From Otatea glauca (Eukaryota > Streptophyta > Magnoliopsida > Poales > Poaceae): a stretch of 64,000 nt of DNA. The stretch is taken from the NCBI GenBank assembly GCA_036346275.1, contig CM070722.1, forward strand, positions 66,935,524 through 66,999,523, read 5' to 3'. The translations under genes were made by a program, and so were the position numbers. How positions within the stretch are numbered: the stretch's first letter is position 1; each line of letters starts with the position of its first letter. Below, one piece after another: positions 45,523 to 57,341 of the stretch. The notes under the pieces are model-generated. The model ran no database searches, was not told the origin of the DNA, and saw only the letters and a program-made list of their open reading frames with translations.

Positions 45523-48500
45523 TTAGAAGAAATTTATAGGAACGAAACAGGGGAGAGGAAGGAAAAATCACGCACGGACTAAAAAAAAAGGAAACAAGGG
45601 GAATCCATGCAAGCTAGTAATCGCTTGTTACTAGATGCGATGGGACAGGAATCCATGTAAGCCGTAAGCAATGCTGGTGCCTTTGCATCTGAGATGCATC
45701 TCTATTGTTGGATTCCTACTAGTCGTGATGGCCCCTTGTGCAGCTGTGCTTGCTGATTGTATTACTGTTTCTTGCCAACTTGGCCTTTCTTTCTTTTGCT
45801 TGTGAACCGTGCTTTTTCATCCGGCATGAGCACTGCTCTTCTTGACTGTCTTTGTAAGTCATGGTACGGCGGAGAGCTTTGTGTTCTTTTCTATTTTTTA
45901 TTTTTGCTATCTTACAGTGGATTGCTATAGGGGTGAAGTAAGACCTCGGGTCATGTCCTGAGACCTAGGATGGAAAAGCCATATAAAATCACCTCCTGCT
46001 TGGGCCAAACAAGCATGTGTTGTACTGCGCTGTCTCTTTGATTCTTGTGGCCTCTTTGATTTGTGCCGAGGCTTGAGGTTAGGCCAGCTCTGCCCTGGAT
46101 TACCGTGATTTCTGATAATAAAAACCGGAAGGGGTGTTGGCCCTTGTGTTATTCTCAAAGTTTGGCCTTTCTTTCCTCTAGCGGAGAGCTGCCTGCGGTT
46201 GATCACATCGTTCTTTGCCTAGGTTCGAGTCCACATGTAAGTAGACACGTCGTGTGAACCTCCGTGGTGCTGGGTCGTTGTATGGAAGCCCTTTTATGTT
46301 TCAGTCTTCGTCAGTAATTCATTCAGCCGTGGTCCTTCTGGGGGGAGGGAGATTAATTAGTGGAGTTGGTTGTCCGTGCAGTGTAAAGTGCCGTTAGTTC
46401 GGTACGGCGTTGTAGGTCCGGTCTTTGATGATTCGATCCGACGTCGGACTATTAGGGTTTCCTTTTTTGAGCATAGGAACTGTGGAAAAGGCCTGACTTG
46501 TAGTAACTAGGTTCTCTTCACTATGCGGCGGTCTATGCTCATCGATCGAGACCGTTATAGGAGCATTGGTTAGTGTAAAATTCAAAAAGCTTCGCATCAA
46601 TAAAGATAGATTCTGTTTTTATGGATACGTACCGTTTAGGGCTGGCTATCAAGCTTACCGAGTTATTATTAAGTTTCTTTCAAAATTAGCATGGTTTATA
46701 CCATATAATTATTTTATTTATCATTTAAGTGATTATTTTAGATCTAAGCTAACGAGCCACCGTCGAGCCGAATCTGATTAAACTTTTTTCGTTCGAAATA
46801 GTCTTATTTTAATTTTAAACCTATTAACCACGGTAATCGAAGCAATTTTGATTCGAGCCATAACGAGCATTTTTATATGCCCTAGTGTTATTGCACACAC
46901 AGTGACATAGGGATAAAAAGAAAGATATCTAGAGCTAGAATGCTTCTTTTTTAGGTGAAATCCAACTTTAAAACACATCTGAAGAAAACGTCCCGTTTGA
47001 ACATATGAAGTTCATAGGAAACTACCTACACGTATAGTGATAGGTTTCTCCCCTAGGATTTTCGCGTTCCAAACGGACAAGAGAGCAACAGTGATTTGCA
47101 TTCGTCGAAATCGGCGAGTAATAATTAATCGAGCAATCAAAATGACATCAGGCGTGAGCGAACATGCGTTGGACGCCTGGCCTGTGTCGTGGCCATCGCA
47201 ATTAAGGAGGCCAGCTTATTTGTTCCGGCGTCAATAAAAGTACGCTCTGTGCTCTCTCTCGCAGTCGCAGCTCATCCACATGACCGCGGGGAACGGTCGC
47301 TTTCCCCGGCCGGCCATTCCGTTTCTTTCACCCCCCGTCGATCTCACCTTTCCTCCGCGAGAGAAACCCATGTTCGTCCACACCGGTGATCCGAGACTTT
47401 AAACTTCTCAAATAAATTCTAAGGTATTGTTTAGAAAGCATATTTCTAATCGGTATCCATTCTTAGACTAAAATCCCAATTCATTCACATTGATCCCGAT
47501 TAAAAATAGGTTTTCTAAACCATGCCTGAAGGAGCTAAAGTTTTCCTAATTCTTTTCCTCCTTTGCCCGAAGTGGCAGGACTAGAAAATTCATTTCACAT
47601 GTATAACTTCATAATCTTATATAATAATTTGTATTATCATAAATCCAACATATATATTTGAAATTTACTAAAAGTAAAACAGGAATAGTTCTAATATCTT
47701 ATAAACCTTAAACAACCGAAATCGAAACTAATTCAATCAACAAATTTAACCTAAATGATGTTATAGCTTTTGTTATATTTTTTAAGATACCCGACGCCGC
47801 TAGTACCGGCACCGCCCTCCATGTTTGCCCGGACTAAAGTTGCCGCTCGCTGTGGCAACCAACGACCTCTCCTTCCTTGGTACTCCGCGGCAAGCAGCTG
47901 CCACATCGATAGAAGTAGAACCGGCCTAGCTTGCATCCTGCAGCGGACAGATGCCCACTTTTCAGAGTTTTTGGTTCTTTAACTTTTTTTTTTTTTGCAA
48001 ATTTGTCTATCATCAGAACAAAATTACCAATCTAATCCTTTCGGTAGGTGCATGTCGTTTGCGTTGGATCGGCGCCATTTATAACGAGGAGACATTGAGA
48101 CAAGCAGTTCATTTGTGTCGTATGCGCGGGCGAATGGGCTTTGCTTTACTGCCCTGCCGGCCTTTTGGCCGCGCATGAAACGGCGACACCTCGCCAAAGA
48201 CTCCACCTTTCCGCTGGTCCGTGCACTCGATCTCCTCTGGTAGTGCTACGTGATCGACAAGACTAGGTCACGACGAGCCATGCCCATGCGTAACGAACAT
48301 GGCACGTAGAAAGGAATGGATGGTACTCATGCAACAAACACGTCTTGAGATCTGACCTGACCGGCCCGGGGAGGCGGTAGATGAGGCGGGAACCAAATCT
48401 ATGGTCTCTCTGCGATCCACGTGTACAATAATACGATCCCGCGAAAAAAAAATCAGGCCATAGAGAATATGATATTATTATCTTTAAGTATGATATTTAA

Positions 48501-49472
48501 TGCATGCACGTAGAGAATATCAAATAAATCTTGATATTTATTATGGATATAAAGAAAATATTACATCAATTTTTATTGGAACATGAAATACACACCATAT
48601 TTATAAGACAAGACTATTAAAAAAAATACGCCTATAAATTTGGAAGGAGGAAGTATTAGACAAAATGGATTCACATAAGAGAAGGCTGGTTGAAATGCAC
48701 TCAGTTGGTTGATTTTTAATAAGACGATGTTTGACTTGATGTGATATCTAAAGTTGAATTTTTGACCGTTGATTTCTTTTTATGGTGATTGCTAAATAGT
48801 ATTTGAGTGTTTTTTTATTTGTGAGTACTTGATTTATTTTGTCCATTAAATGATGCTTTGTGATTCAAGGTGTGCTTTATCATTTTGACTTTATGAGTTT
48901 TTTCAAGATGAACAATGCCGTAAGAGAATAGTTAATTTGTTTACGGCCTCAGGAACTGTAACATAAATGAATAAGGAGAGTTGTTTTTAGAGTTTTTGTT
49001 TGTTGTGTTCTTTATAGTTTGTTTTGTTCATTTTTTATATAAATTATCAATTTTTTTCTTACATAATTTAATCTATATAAAACTAGTTTATAATTGATGT
49101 AAAAATACCATGTAGAAAAGAGTAATATGTATGGGAGTATTTCTCGATGTATCACATCACATGCTTAATAACTAAAGGACAAACTAATAGCGAGAGACAG
49201 ATATAGATATAATATCTAAAAATTAAGTGCTCCCTAACAAAATAGTACTACTCAATTGAGAGAATAGACAAATTAATTTCATATATCCGTTCTAGATTAA
49301 AAGCTCACATGTATAAAATCATGATATTAAAAAAATACTTTCAAATAAAAATCCAACCGTATCACTTTTACTAAATTTGGGTAAAAGTAAATCTCGAGCT
49401 GCCATCGGAGAGAGTAACAGTGGTATTACGTGTACCAAATCCCTCGAGTCACAAGATCGAAGGAAGGAAGAG
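45523..49472. other. Spacer, no supported gene
   Basis: A long AT-rich spacer with two GC-richer islands (about 47150-47400 and 47780-48250) that contain only short frames with no recognisable domain. A MITE end lies at 48455-48656. 46740-46890 has GAGCC/CGAGCC words like those in the small insert at 41673-41916. 49400-49472 is the 3' side of the F-box gene. Confidence 0.45.
48455..48656. repeat. Stowaway-like MITE, right end
   Basis: AT-rich body ending CTATAAATTTGGAAGGAGGAAGTA, whose reverse complement begins TACTTCCTCCTTCCAAATTT. It shares the ATGCATGCACGTAGAGAATAT and AATACGCCTATAAATTT blocks with the fragment near 740-890. Confidence 0.55.
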
Positions 49473-50657
49473 CTACTTGGGGCGGGTCATCCTGGGTAGC
49501 ACGTGCAGGGCCACCACCCGCTTCCCGGCCGGCGCCGCCATCTCCCACAAGCGCCGTGGCACCGTGGAATCCCTCCTCGCCTCGCGCGCCACGTCCACGA
49601 CCACCACCTTCGCGCCGCTGTCGGCCACCACGAAAACCCTTCCGCCACCCACCGCAATCTCCGCCGCGCCCTTGAGCGACTCCGCCTCCGCCACCGTCCT
49701 CCACCGGTCGCTCCCCCAGTTGTACGCGTTCAGTGCCCCGCGCTCCTCGTCCACCACGAAGATTGTCTCTCCGCTCTCGGGGGATGCCGCCGCGGGGCCC
49801 TTCCACCCGGCGAGCATGCCGAGCGGCATGTCCTCCCACCGGTCGGCGCGCAGGTCGTACACGGCGCCCTCCTTGGCACCGCGGCTGCGGATGTTGACCA
49901 TGCAGACCTTCCCGTTCGAGCAAACGGCCTCCGCGGCGTCCCGGCTGAACCGCCCGTCGCGCAGCGGCGGGAGCGGTTCCCATGAGGCGGACGGCTTCGC
50001 GGGGTCCCACACCGCGCCGGAGCGGGCGACGGCCAGATCGTAGCCGGCGCCCACTCCCCCCGCTATGAACACGCGCCCGCGCGCCGAGCCGGCCGCGCAC
50101 CACCTGCGCGGGGCGAGCGGGATCCGCGGGCCGAGCAGCCAGCGCGGCGTGGGCGCTGCCGGGTCGAACACCAGCGGGCGGGACAGCGCCGGGTGGAGCG
50201 ACTGCGTGGAGCCCGCGACGAGGACGAGGCGCCCCGCGGTGGCCACGGACTGGAGCGGCAGCCGGCGGGAGAGGAACGACGGGTGCCAGAGCATGGGGGG
50301 CGGCGACGGCATCGGCGGCGTGGGCAGCTCGTCCCACCGCCCGGCCATCGGGTCGTAGGCCGCGAAGGAGACGCCGCCGTCGGCGTCGTCGAGAAGCGCG
50401 TAGAGGGACAGGAAAGGCGGGAAGGACGGCGAGTACAGGAGCCGGCGCCACGGGCGGCAGACGGCGTGCAGGAGGCGCGGCGGGAGCGGCGAGAGGCAGA
50501 GCTGCGCCAGGTGGTCCGGCAGCCCCGGGAGCAGCGGCTGAAAGTGAGAAGCGTCGTCCATGGGCGCCGGCGCCGCGCGCTGCCGCCTCTTTGGCTGCAC
50601 GGAGGAGGACGTGGAGGGCTTGCAGCAGGGGCGCTTGGCCGCGGCGGGTGCAGCCAT
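49473..50657 (-). CDS. SKIP25: F-box/kelch protein, SKIP25-like
   Basis: A single exon of 394 residues. Such proteins are substrate adaptors of SCF ubiquitin ligases: the F-box binds SKP1/ASK and the kelch propeller binds the target. Seen: a basic, low-complexity N-terminus; an F-box at about 41-86 (PLLPGLPDHLAQLCLSPLPP, RLLHAVCRPWRRL); then kelch-type blades with YDPMAGRWDELP, RGRVFIAGGVGAGYDLAVAR, WDPAKPSASWEPLPPLRDGR, GAVYDLRADRWEDMPLGML and GSDRWRTVAEAESLKGAAEI. The WKGPAA and LWEMAAP style near the end fits SKIP25. Upstream in-frame non-ATG codons exist, but ATG at 50657 is the first ATG. Met33 (50561) also has a strong GCCCATGG context and is a possible alternative. The gene is intact and GC-rich. 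A Mutator-like element begins only about 170 bases upstream. Confidence 0.88.
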   Translation of the reverse strand: MAAPAAAKRPCCKPSTSSSVQPKRRQRAAPAPMDDASHFQPLLPGLPDHLAQLCLSPLPPRLLHAVCRPWRRLLYSPSFPPFLSLYALLDDADGGVSFAAYDPMAGRWDELPTPPMPSPPPMLWHPSFLSRRLPLQSVATAGRLVLVAGSTQSLHPALSRPLVFDPAAPTPRWLLGPRIPLAPRRWCAAGSARGRVFIAGGVGAGYDLAVARSGAVWDPAKPSASWEPLPPLRDGRFSRDAAEAVCSNGKVCMVNIRSRGAKEGAVYDLRADRWEDMPLGMLAGWKGPAAASPESGETIFVVDEERGALNAYNWGSDRWRTVAEAESLKGAAEIAVGGGRVFVVADSGAKVVVVDVAREARRDSTVPRRLWEMAAPAGKRVVALHVLPRMTRPK

Positions 50658-51519
50658 GAGCGCGGAGGCGAGCAGTACTAGTAGGAGAGGCAAGAAGGGT
50701 TCTGCTAAGACGGCAACCGTACTAGTCCATACGATGGTCGATGGGGTACAATGAATACAATTAATCTGGAAAGGCGAGCCGCAGCGCAGGGATGGGACAA
50801 GGCTTGGCTCGCAGCGCAGCTCGAAGTTTTTACATAAGTAGTCCCTGGGTAATTTTTTTTCCCGGAAATAGCTCTTCTCACGAAGAAATTATAGAAAGTC
50901 CCCAGGATCCAATTTCAGCACTTGAGCAACGCTGAAATATTTTTTTTTTATTTTCTGCGGGTTCCGGAGCGCTGAAAAATAGTTTAAGTTTTCCCGTGCA
51001 CGAGATATAATTTTTTAAACCGGCGGCAGCTGTTTCGGCGATTTACAGCGGTTCGGTACCGCTGGTTTTTTTTTGCGCCGAAACATTTAAGCGGACACAG
51101 TTTGCTGGAAATAGGGGGCTGGCTCGCTGCGCGCTGGAATGGGGGCTTGAATAGGCGCTCTGGACATGCAAGCATCCACGCGCGGTGGAAAAGATAGTGA
51201 AATAGCTGGCCGTAGGCTCACACGTCACACGCTGGAGGAGAGGCCCCGGGCTACTGCAAACATCGCTGATTTACGTCGCGTTGTTGTGTCTCGTCCGCGT
51301 GCCGAAAGCATCGACCAATGGCAGCTTCTTCAGTGCATGTGCGCAGAAAAACGCTATAAATCCCACATCTTTCGATGGTTTGCATTAGGTGTTGGGCATT
51401 CGACGAGAGAAACAACTAGCGGTGCTCACTGCTTCTCAGCTAGCAGTGGTAATCGAGAGGCAGAAGAGAGGAAAGGTGGGAAAAATAGAGAGAGAAAAAG
51501 AGGTGAAAAAGGAATTTAA

Positions 51520-52600
51520 GAAGTGTATTTCCGAAGGAATTTTTGCCGAGTTCATATTCTGTAGAAATTGTTTAGAGTTTATATTTTTCAATTATTTGAT
51601 GCGGGATCCATATTTTGCAGGGTTTTTTTCAAGAAGGTTAGTTTGTACATCGGTCGGAATTTTGTAATCTTCGGGAGAGCTTCAAGAAGGTGAGTTCGAA
51701 ATCTTTAGGAAGATTAGTATTTGGCTATTATATTAGTAGTACAATTAGTACAATATTAGTGTAATTAGTAGTATACAAAACCATGGTATTAATACAATAA
51801 GTAACACATTACATAGCGGTAATTGCGTAATGAGTACTATATAAAATGGCGGTAATAGTGTATTGAGTAGTACATAAAACGACAAATACGAGGTGTACGA
51901 AAAGGGGTATAATTGGTCCGATATTAGTTGTAAATATTCATTAGTTGTAGTATTAGTACGTAAAAATGACTATGATGGTGTAATGAGTAGTATACGAAAT
52001 GAGGATGGAATGTATAAACAATGGTGATACATAGTATGATGTTCTTGTAGTTATTAGTATATGGTATGACAATATTAGAGGAGTTAGCAGTGTATGGATT
52101 ACTGGTGAATGGCGTAAATAATGGCATAAAGTTAGTGAAATATTAGTATGAATATTGTAAAAATATTGTAATACAAGTATGATATGAGAGAATTAGCGGT
52201 ATGTGAAATTATAGTTATATTGTTGGTTGTAATGTTAGTATGAATATTCAATTTAATTTTTGCGCTCTATGGGTATAATGTTATTACAATATGAATGTAA
52301 CTAGTATGGTATTAGAAAAGTATAAGTATATTTAATATAGTATTTGTATGATATTAATGGAATATTAGTTTGGTGTAACGAATTTGTGTAGTATCAGAAC
52401 AAATAGTATAATAACATTGTTATTAGTAATAAAATTAGTACAATTTAGTAGTACAAAATATGGTTGTACTAGTAACATCAATGGTACGTAAAATTATGGT
52501 GTAAGGCATAAAAATTGTTGTACGATTAATAAAATTACAGATACAGAGAATTGTACATTAGTGTTTAATGCGCGTGCTTGCGTCTTTTGCTATGGTTGGT
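51520..52600. other. AT-rich leader or intron of the MULE transposase
   Basis: About 1.1 kb of low-complexity sequence built from ATTAGTA, GTACAAT and GTAATG-like words, with no long frame. It lies between the MULE promoter region and the first transposase frame, so an intron or decayed leader is likely. No defined repeat unit was seen. Confidence 0.4.
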
Positions 52601-52605
52601 ACTAA

Positions 52606-54836
52606 ATGGCATATATTCAAGATCTGTTCGTATTTTATGGTGAAGGCGTTGTTCGAGAGGGTCCATATAGAGTGGACTTTTCAAATTGTGAACGGAAGGA
52701 GATCCGGGCTTCGGGTCTAACGGAGATAAGTATGGTCGACCTCCGTACGTGCGTGAGGAGCGCATTCGATCGGGAGACTGCCCGAAAGAAACTCGTAATC
52801 GATGCGGTACATACCAGAGTCGTGAGAGGTTCCACAAACTACGTGTAGGACCTATGCAAGATTGTGAGAATCACAATGTGGGGGGATACATGCAAATTGT
52901 GATGAATCGTCAGGCGGAGATACACTGTCGGTCGATGATGAATGTGCATTTCCTAGACAGAGGACAAACCTCAAGTCCCCTCAGTGGCGGTGGCGTCGCC
53001 GTCGAAGCATCCTCTGCGGGCATCGGTGAGGACATTGGTGCGGATGAATTTCAGGCGAATGAAGACATCAGGCGGTGGTAATCCACTCGCATTGACTGCC
53101 ACGAGCACATGGAAGCCATGGAGGACGAAGCAATATCCAATGAAGACAAGGATGTTGACACAGATAGCAGCGGAGACGACGATGCAGCTCCCGTGGGTGG
53201 CATTATGCCCGCTGATGTGGAGTACGTGTCTTCTCGTTTGGATGATCTAGCGATGGTTTCTCTCGTGTTGCTAGACGAAGCTGGCACTGATTGAGCCTTC
53301 GGTTAGGACACTTTGCTGGTAGGGCAACGCTTACCTACAAAGAGTGTCGCCCAATAGGCAATTGCAATATATGCGGTAAACATTAGCTGCACATACCGGT
53401 TGTACAGGTCCAACCAAGAGGCTTACATTGTCAAGTGCATGGATCCTGAGTATCCCGGCAAGATCTGTGCCTAGAAATTCAAGGGCACGAGTTCGGGGTT
53501 CAGGATAACTGTCCTGACGGATCATACTTGTATGCTTACTGAGCCACTGCAGAAGCACATAAATATCACGTCCTCATATGTGGCCAGCTTAATTTCTCAC
53601 TTGGTCACGACGGACGTGACCATTTCACCGAAGATACTGATGGCTGACGTGGTTAACATGGTGGAATATCCTGCTAGCTTTAGCAAGGTGTGGCGAGCGA
53701 ATAAGAAAGTTATAGAGATGATGTACGATACGTACGAAGAAGCGTGCAACCTTATTCCTCGGATGCTTCACCAGATTGTTGAAGTCAATCTTGGGACCTA
53801 AATCAACAAGATAGATAGACTGCACCCCATGAATGGTCCGAACTGTTTCATCGTTGACCGTGTGTTTTGGGCATTCGGACCAGCCGTTCAGGGCTTCAAG
53901 TACTGTCAGCCTGTGCTGACCATGGATGGCACTTTCCTATCTGGCAAGTACAAGGGCACCATTCTGATGTCGGTCGCCGCGGACGCCAACGACCAGCTAC
54001 TCCCGGTGGCTTATGCAATCGTGGAAAGCGAGAATACGGAGAGCTGGTTGTGGTTCCTAGCTAATGTGAAGCAAGTAGTTGTCCAAGACTGCCAGAACGT
54101 ATGCCTAATCACGGACAGTCATCCTGGGTTATTGTCCACCATCAGCACCATACAAGGAGGGATCCAGCCACCATACTAATGGAATGACGTCGTCAATTGC
54201 TGATGCATGAGGCATCTTGCCGCGAACCTGCATAGGAGGTTCTGCAGTAAGGAGGTCATGAAGATATCCCAAGAGGCTCTGCATTCAAAACCAGACATCC
54301 TGACACCGGTGCCCAAACTGTGACTGAGGTGAAGTTGTGTGGATAAAGTAGTCCAGACATCCCGACACCGCTACCCGGTCGTACTACACGTGCTGCTGGG
54401 AAATACACATAAGTTAATGCCATTTATGTATATTCCGTGATGCGCTTCTCAGACTTCTAACTTCATCTACATATGACGCCAGGGAGATGACAACTGCCAC
54501 TTCTTCCAATGGGTCGATGGCCCAGACAAGTACGATAAGGTGTACTTGGCGCATGAAGAATACCTGCACCTCACGAATCCCCCCAAGCTATTCGAACGTT
54601 GCAAGCCCAAACCTCAGACCGCGCAAGACTAACCGAAGCGACCGAACCCAGGGGACAACAATTACCACTTGTGGAAGTTACTAGAGGACCAACATGCACA
54701 TCGCAAGAAAATGAAGGAAACAACCGACGAGCGGGACAGACATGAGCATGAGGAGAAGATCCCCCCAGAAGACCGATGTTGGTTCGATTGGTACGGGCCT
54801 AATTGGAAGGAGGCCAAGGCCCTGCGTTGCGCGTAA
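52606..54836 (+). pseudogene. mudrA: MuDR-type transposase, broken
   Basis: The enzyme that moves Mutator elements. Frames in order: 52606-52848 (DLFVFYGEGVVREGPYRVDF, the N-terminal domain start); 52749-53081 and 53109-53294 (acidic linker DKDVDTDSSGDDDAAP); 53532-53801 (MuDR DNA-binding type region, PLQKHINITSSYVASLISHL, FSKVWRANKKVIEMM); and 53829-54179, the catalytic MULE domain (FKYCQPVLTMDGTFLSGKYK, VAADANDQLLPVAYAIVESE, SWLWFLANVKQ, LITDSHPGLL) with DGTFL and TDSHPGL supplying the DDE acids. A stop follows at 54177, and the rest to about 54836 is in pieces without a clear SWIM finger. Many frame changes make it inactive. Confidence 0.85.
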
Positions 54837-55125
54837 TCAAAGGGGAAAGCACTGATGGATCCTTCCATATTGAATCTACAATAATACGTACGACATTTTC
54901 CTATTTCCAAAAGACGCTCATGTACCTTAGCTGTAGTTTCCGTTCATGGTTCGTCCATGTCATTGCGCCATGTCTCTTTCATCATTTCCTATGCAATGTT
55001 ATGTCCACGATATCGTTCTATGTATACTAAAATTTTTATGTCCAGCTACGTGCCCTACTCATTTTGTAAAACATACTATTTCATATATGAGCCATCAAAC
55101 ATTATTTCTTTGAATTTTTCTTAAA

Positions 55126-55500
55126 TAACTAATTGGTTCTCACAAACAAATTTAGATAATAAAATCTCTTTGAAATCTCTGTGCCATTCATTGGTTCCGA
55201 CAAACAAAATTCGATTATATAATCCCTGTGCCATTCACTGCTTCTGACAAACAAAATTCGATTATGAAAATAACACTCGAGATAGTACAAAAAACAGAAA
55301 AAAAAGTCCACACTCGAAGCAACCAAATATATGACAACACACTGTCTATTGCTTTGTCAGCCCGATTTGACAACACACGCACCCGCTTTCTTAGAGCGAT
55401 GGACAACACAATGCCTACCTCAGAGCGAAGTGACACCACACTGCCCACTGTTTTCTCAAACCGATTTGACAATATGCTGCATTCCGCTTTGTCAGACCAA
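55126..55500. repeat. Short degenerate tandem repeats upstream of the GRF ORF
   Basis: Three copies of a roughly 46-bp unit (CCATTCAnTGnTTCnGACAA, then ACAAAATTCGATTAT) lie at about 55126-55165, 55183-55225 and 55229-55270. They are followed to 55500 by looser copies of CGATTTGACAACAC and GCTTTGTCAGnC. One copy also occurs downstream of the ORF at 56609. Confidence 0.6.
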
Positions 55501-56674
55501 ACTAAGATATAAAACTACCCTCCACCCGCGTAGAACTTCTTCACTGCCCCAACCCCCACTCCATTGCAATGACAGACAGAGGAGGCAGCTCAAACAGAGG
55601 GAGCGGTAGAGGGGGAAGACTGGGTCGAACATCACCTCGAGACTCTGACCCTTCATGGTTTCAAGGTCGCGACCCTTACCACGAGGATACTTCAATCTAC
55701 GGTCCGCTAGACCCCGATCCCCCCAGCCCAGCTTTTCCTGTTCGAACAAGGGACTCATACAACATCCAAGATCCAATCCACGAAGGCCAACCACTCCGCT
55801 CCCTGAACTGGCCGAAATGCAAGCACGACCTCGACGCTGTTGTGAAAGTTTCTGATGGGTCGGATCCCAACCCAGGACTTCGTTTCTATCGATGCCCTCT
55901 GTTCATGGTAATCTCTATAACTCTTACTTGCCATTCGGCTTATGTCTCGCTATATGACACATACTCTTGCTTGCATATCGCGGATTGCAAATTCACTGAG
56001 TGGGTGGACCCACCGTATCCCATACATGCCCAATGCTACATCCATACATTGTTGTATCACCTCGATGACATGGAAGAGGACCTCACGGAGGTCAAGAAGG
56101 AGAACAAACAACTCCGTAGGCAGAACTTGGAGCTCCAGATCCAGAATGTCGACCTACGTTGTCAGAGACTCAGGGAGAGGAGTATTGAGGAGGTCGTCCA
56201 CCTCGGCTGCGACTACCACACTTATTGCTGCTGCGGTATTGCCAGCTGTCCTGATGATCAACACTCCATGTGGGTGCCTTATGGTTACCCATTCGAGCCT
56301 TAATGTTCTCCTCCCTTAAAGCGTAGTCCATCCCGCCATTTTACAATTCCAAAAGGAGCACTATTATCGTACTTTTTTCCATGTTCATGGCTGCTCTGTG
56401 CCACCATTTGTACTGTCCAAATTGTATACGCCATGTAATCCCCTTTATTATGAAATGCTATGTTTCATTCATCCCCTCATTTGTATTGACCGACATACGG
56501 TATAAATTAGCGATACTCATTGCTAAATGTTTCGTATGTTTCTTGTTTTGGTAATTTTACATGTTGGTGTAACTAGCTTTGTCATTTCTCTCTGAACCAT
56601 TTTCCATGCCATATTCATTGCTTGTGTCAAACAAAATTCCATTATAAAAATAACACTTTAGTTAGTACAAAAAA
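55231..56674. repeat. Direct repeat pair flanking the GRF-finger ORF
   Basis: 55231-55294 and 56609-56674 match over about 65 bases with roughly 85 percent identity by eye. Shared blocks include CAAACAAAATTC, ATTAT, AAAATAACACT and TAGTACAAAAAA. The interval between them holds exactly the GRF-finger ORF, so that segment may have arrived or been duplicated as a unit. Confidence 0.6.
55569..56303 (+). CDS. GRF zinc-finger and coiled-coil protein in the MULE
   Basis: ATG at 55569 opens an uninterrupted frame of 244 residues. Residues 1-40 are Gly, Arg and Ser-rich (RGGSSNRGSGRGGRLGRTSP). A GRF-type zinc finger follows: WPKCKHDLDAVVKVSDGSDP, GLRFYRCPLF and, after a stretch that may be an unspliced intron (about 55907-55980, starting GTAATC), DCKFTEWVDPP. 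A Leu-heptad coiled coil comes next (MEEDLTEVKKENKQLRRQNL) and then a Cys-rich tail. GRF fingers bind single-stranded nucleic acid in other proteins. The frame lies inside the MULE, downstream of and in the same direction as the transposase, in the place of a second element gene such as mudrB, although it does not resemble mudrB as I remember it. The presumed acceptor lacks AG, so if the intron is real the gene is damaged. Confidence 0.6.
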   Translation: MTDRGGSSNRGSGRGGRLGRTSPRDSDPSWFQGRDPYHEDTSIYGPLDPDPPSPAFPVRTRDSYNIQDPIHEGQPLRSLNWPKCKHDLDAVVKVSDGSDPNPGLRFYRCPLFMVISITLTCHSAYVSLYDTYSCLHIADCKFTEWVDPPYPIHAQCYIHTLLYHLDDMEEDLTEVKKENKQLRRQNLELQIQNVDLRCQRLRERSIEEVVHLGCDYHTYCCCGIASCPDDQHSMWVPYGYPFEP

Positions 56675-57341
56675 ATTTCGCTGCATGTTTTTTTTTTTTG
56701 CAATTACACGACCACAGGAGCTAAAAAGACAAATTATCAAATTAAAGCAGCCAAATACAACTGCGGAAAAGAAGAAGAAGAATCCCGCCGGCCCCGATCG
56801 CGGGAAATAATATTGCGCGCTAAGTCCACTCATATACCACTATACTAAGCTAGACTCGTAAATTCATCGACACGAGAGCCACCTTCGCAAAAAAAACATA
56901 CCGCCGAAATTTTTAACCGTAAGGCATAAATAATTGCCACAACTGGAAAATTAAAAAAACGAAACAAATATCGAGCGGTACCTAGCAGCTTGAAATGGGT
57001 GAAATTTTTCCCCACCTTAATCCGCCGGTTCAAATGAGTGATTTTTTTTAGATTAATCCGTGCGCTAATTTTCCAGCGGTTCAACTCCGCTGGAAATTCT
57101 TGAAAATTTTCTTGCGGTTCGACCTTTCTTTGAAATTGCCGAGCGAAACATAAAAATTAATTTCTGCGAAGCCGTCCTTTGGAAAATAAAAACAATATTT
57201 AAATCGGTGAAAAATAGAAAATAAAGTTCCAGTAGACTGAAACCGCGGGAAATCAATAAAAAAATTCAGCTAACGGGGTTAGCTGAATTTTCATGTACAA
57301 AGGTCATTTCCGTGATTTCGTCACGACAGTGATCATTTAAA

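Larger units (their letters stand above)
50830..57341 (+). mobile_element. Probable Mutator-like element (MULE), decayed
   Basis: About 6.5 kb. The left end (from 50830: TTTTTACATAAGTAGTCC, CCCGGAAATAGCTC, ATTTCAGC..GCTGAAAT, TATTTTCTGCGGG) and the reverse complement of the right end (TTTTTTAAATGATCACTG, CACGGAAATGACC, ATTCAGC..GCTGAAT, TATTGATTTCCCGCGG) follow the same plan over about 150 bases, as expected of diverged MULE TIRs. Between them are a MuDR-type transposase and a GRF-finger ORF, both plus strand. A TATA box (CGCTATAAATCCC) lies near 51350. I found no 9-bp duplication, so the exact ends are approximate. Confidence 0.65.

Noticed and set aside
47150..48250. GC-richer islands that could be gene starts
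   Set aside because: Only short frames, no recognisable domain and no splice partners.
49420..50681. Long frames overlapping the F-box gene on both strands
   Set aside because: GC-rich shadows. Only the frame ending at 49473 shows an F-box and kelch blades.
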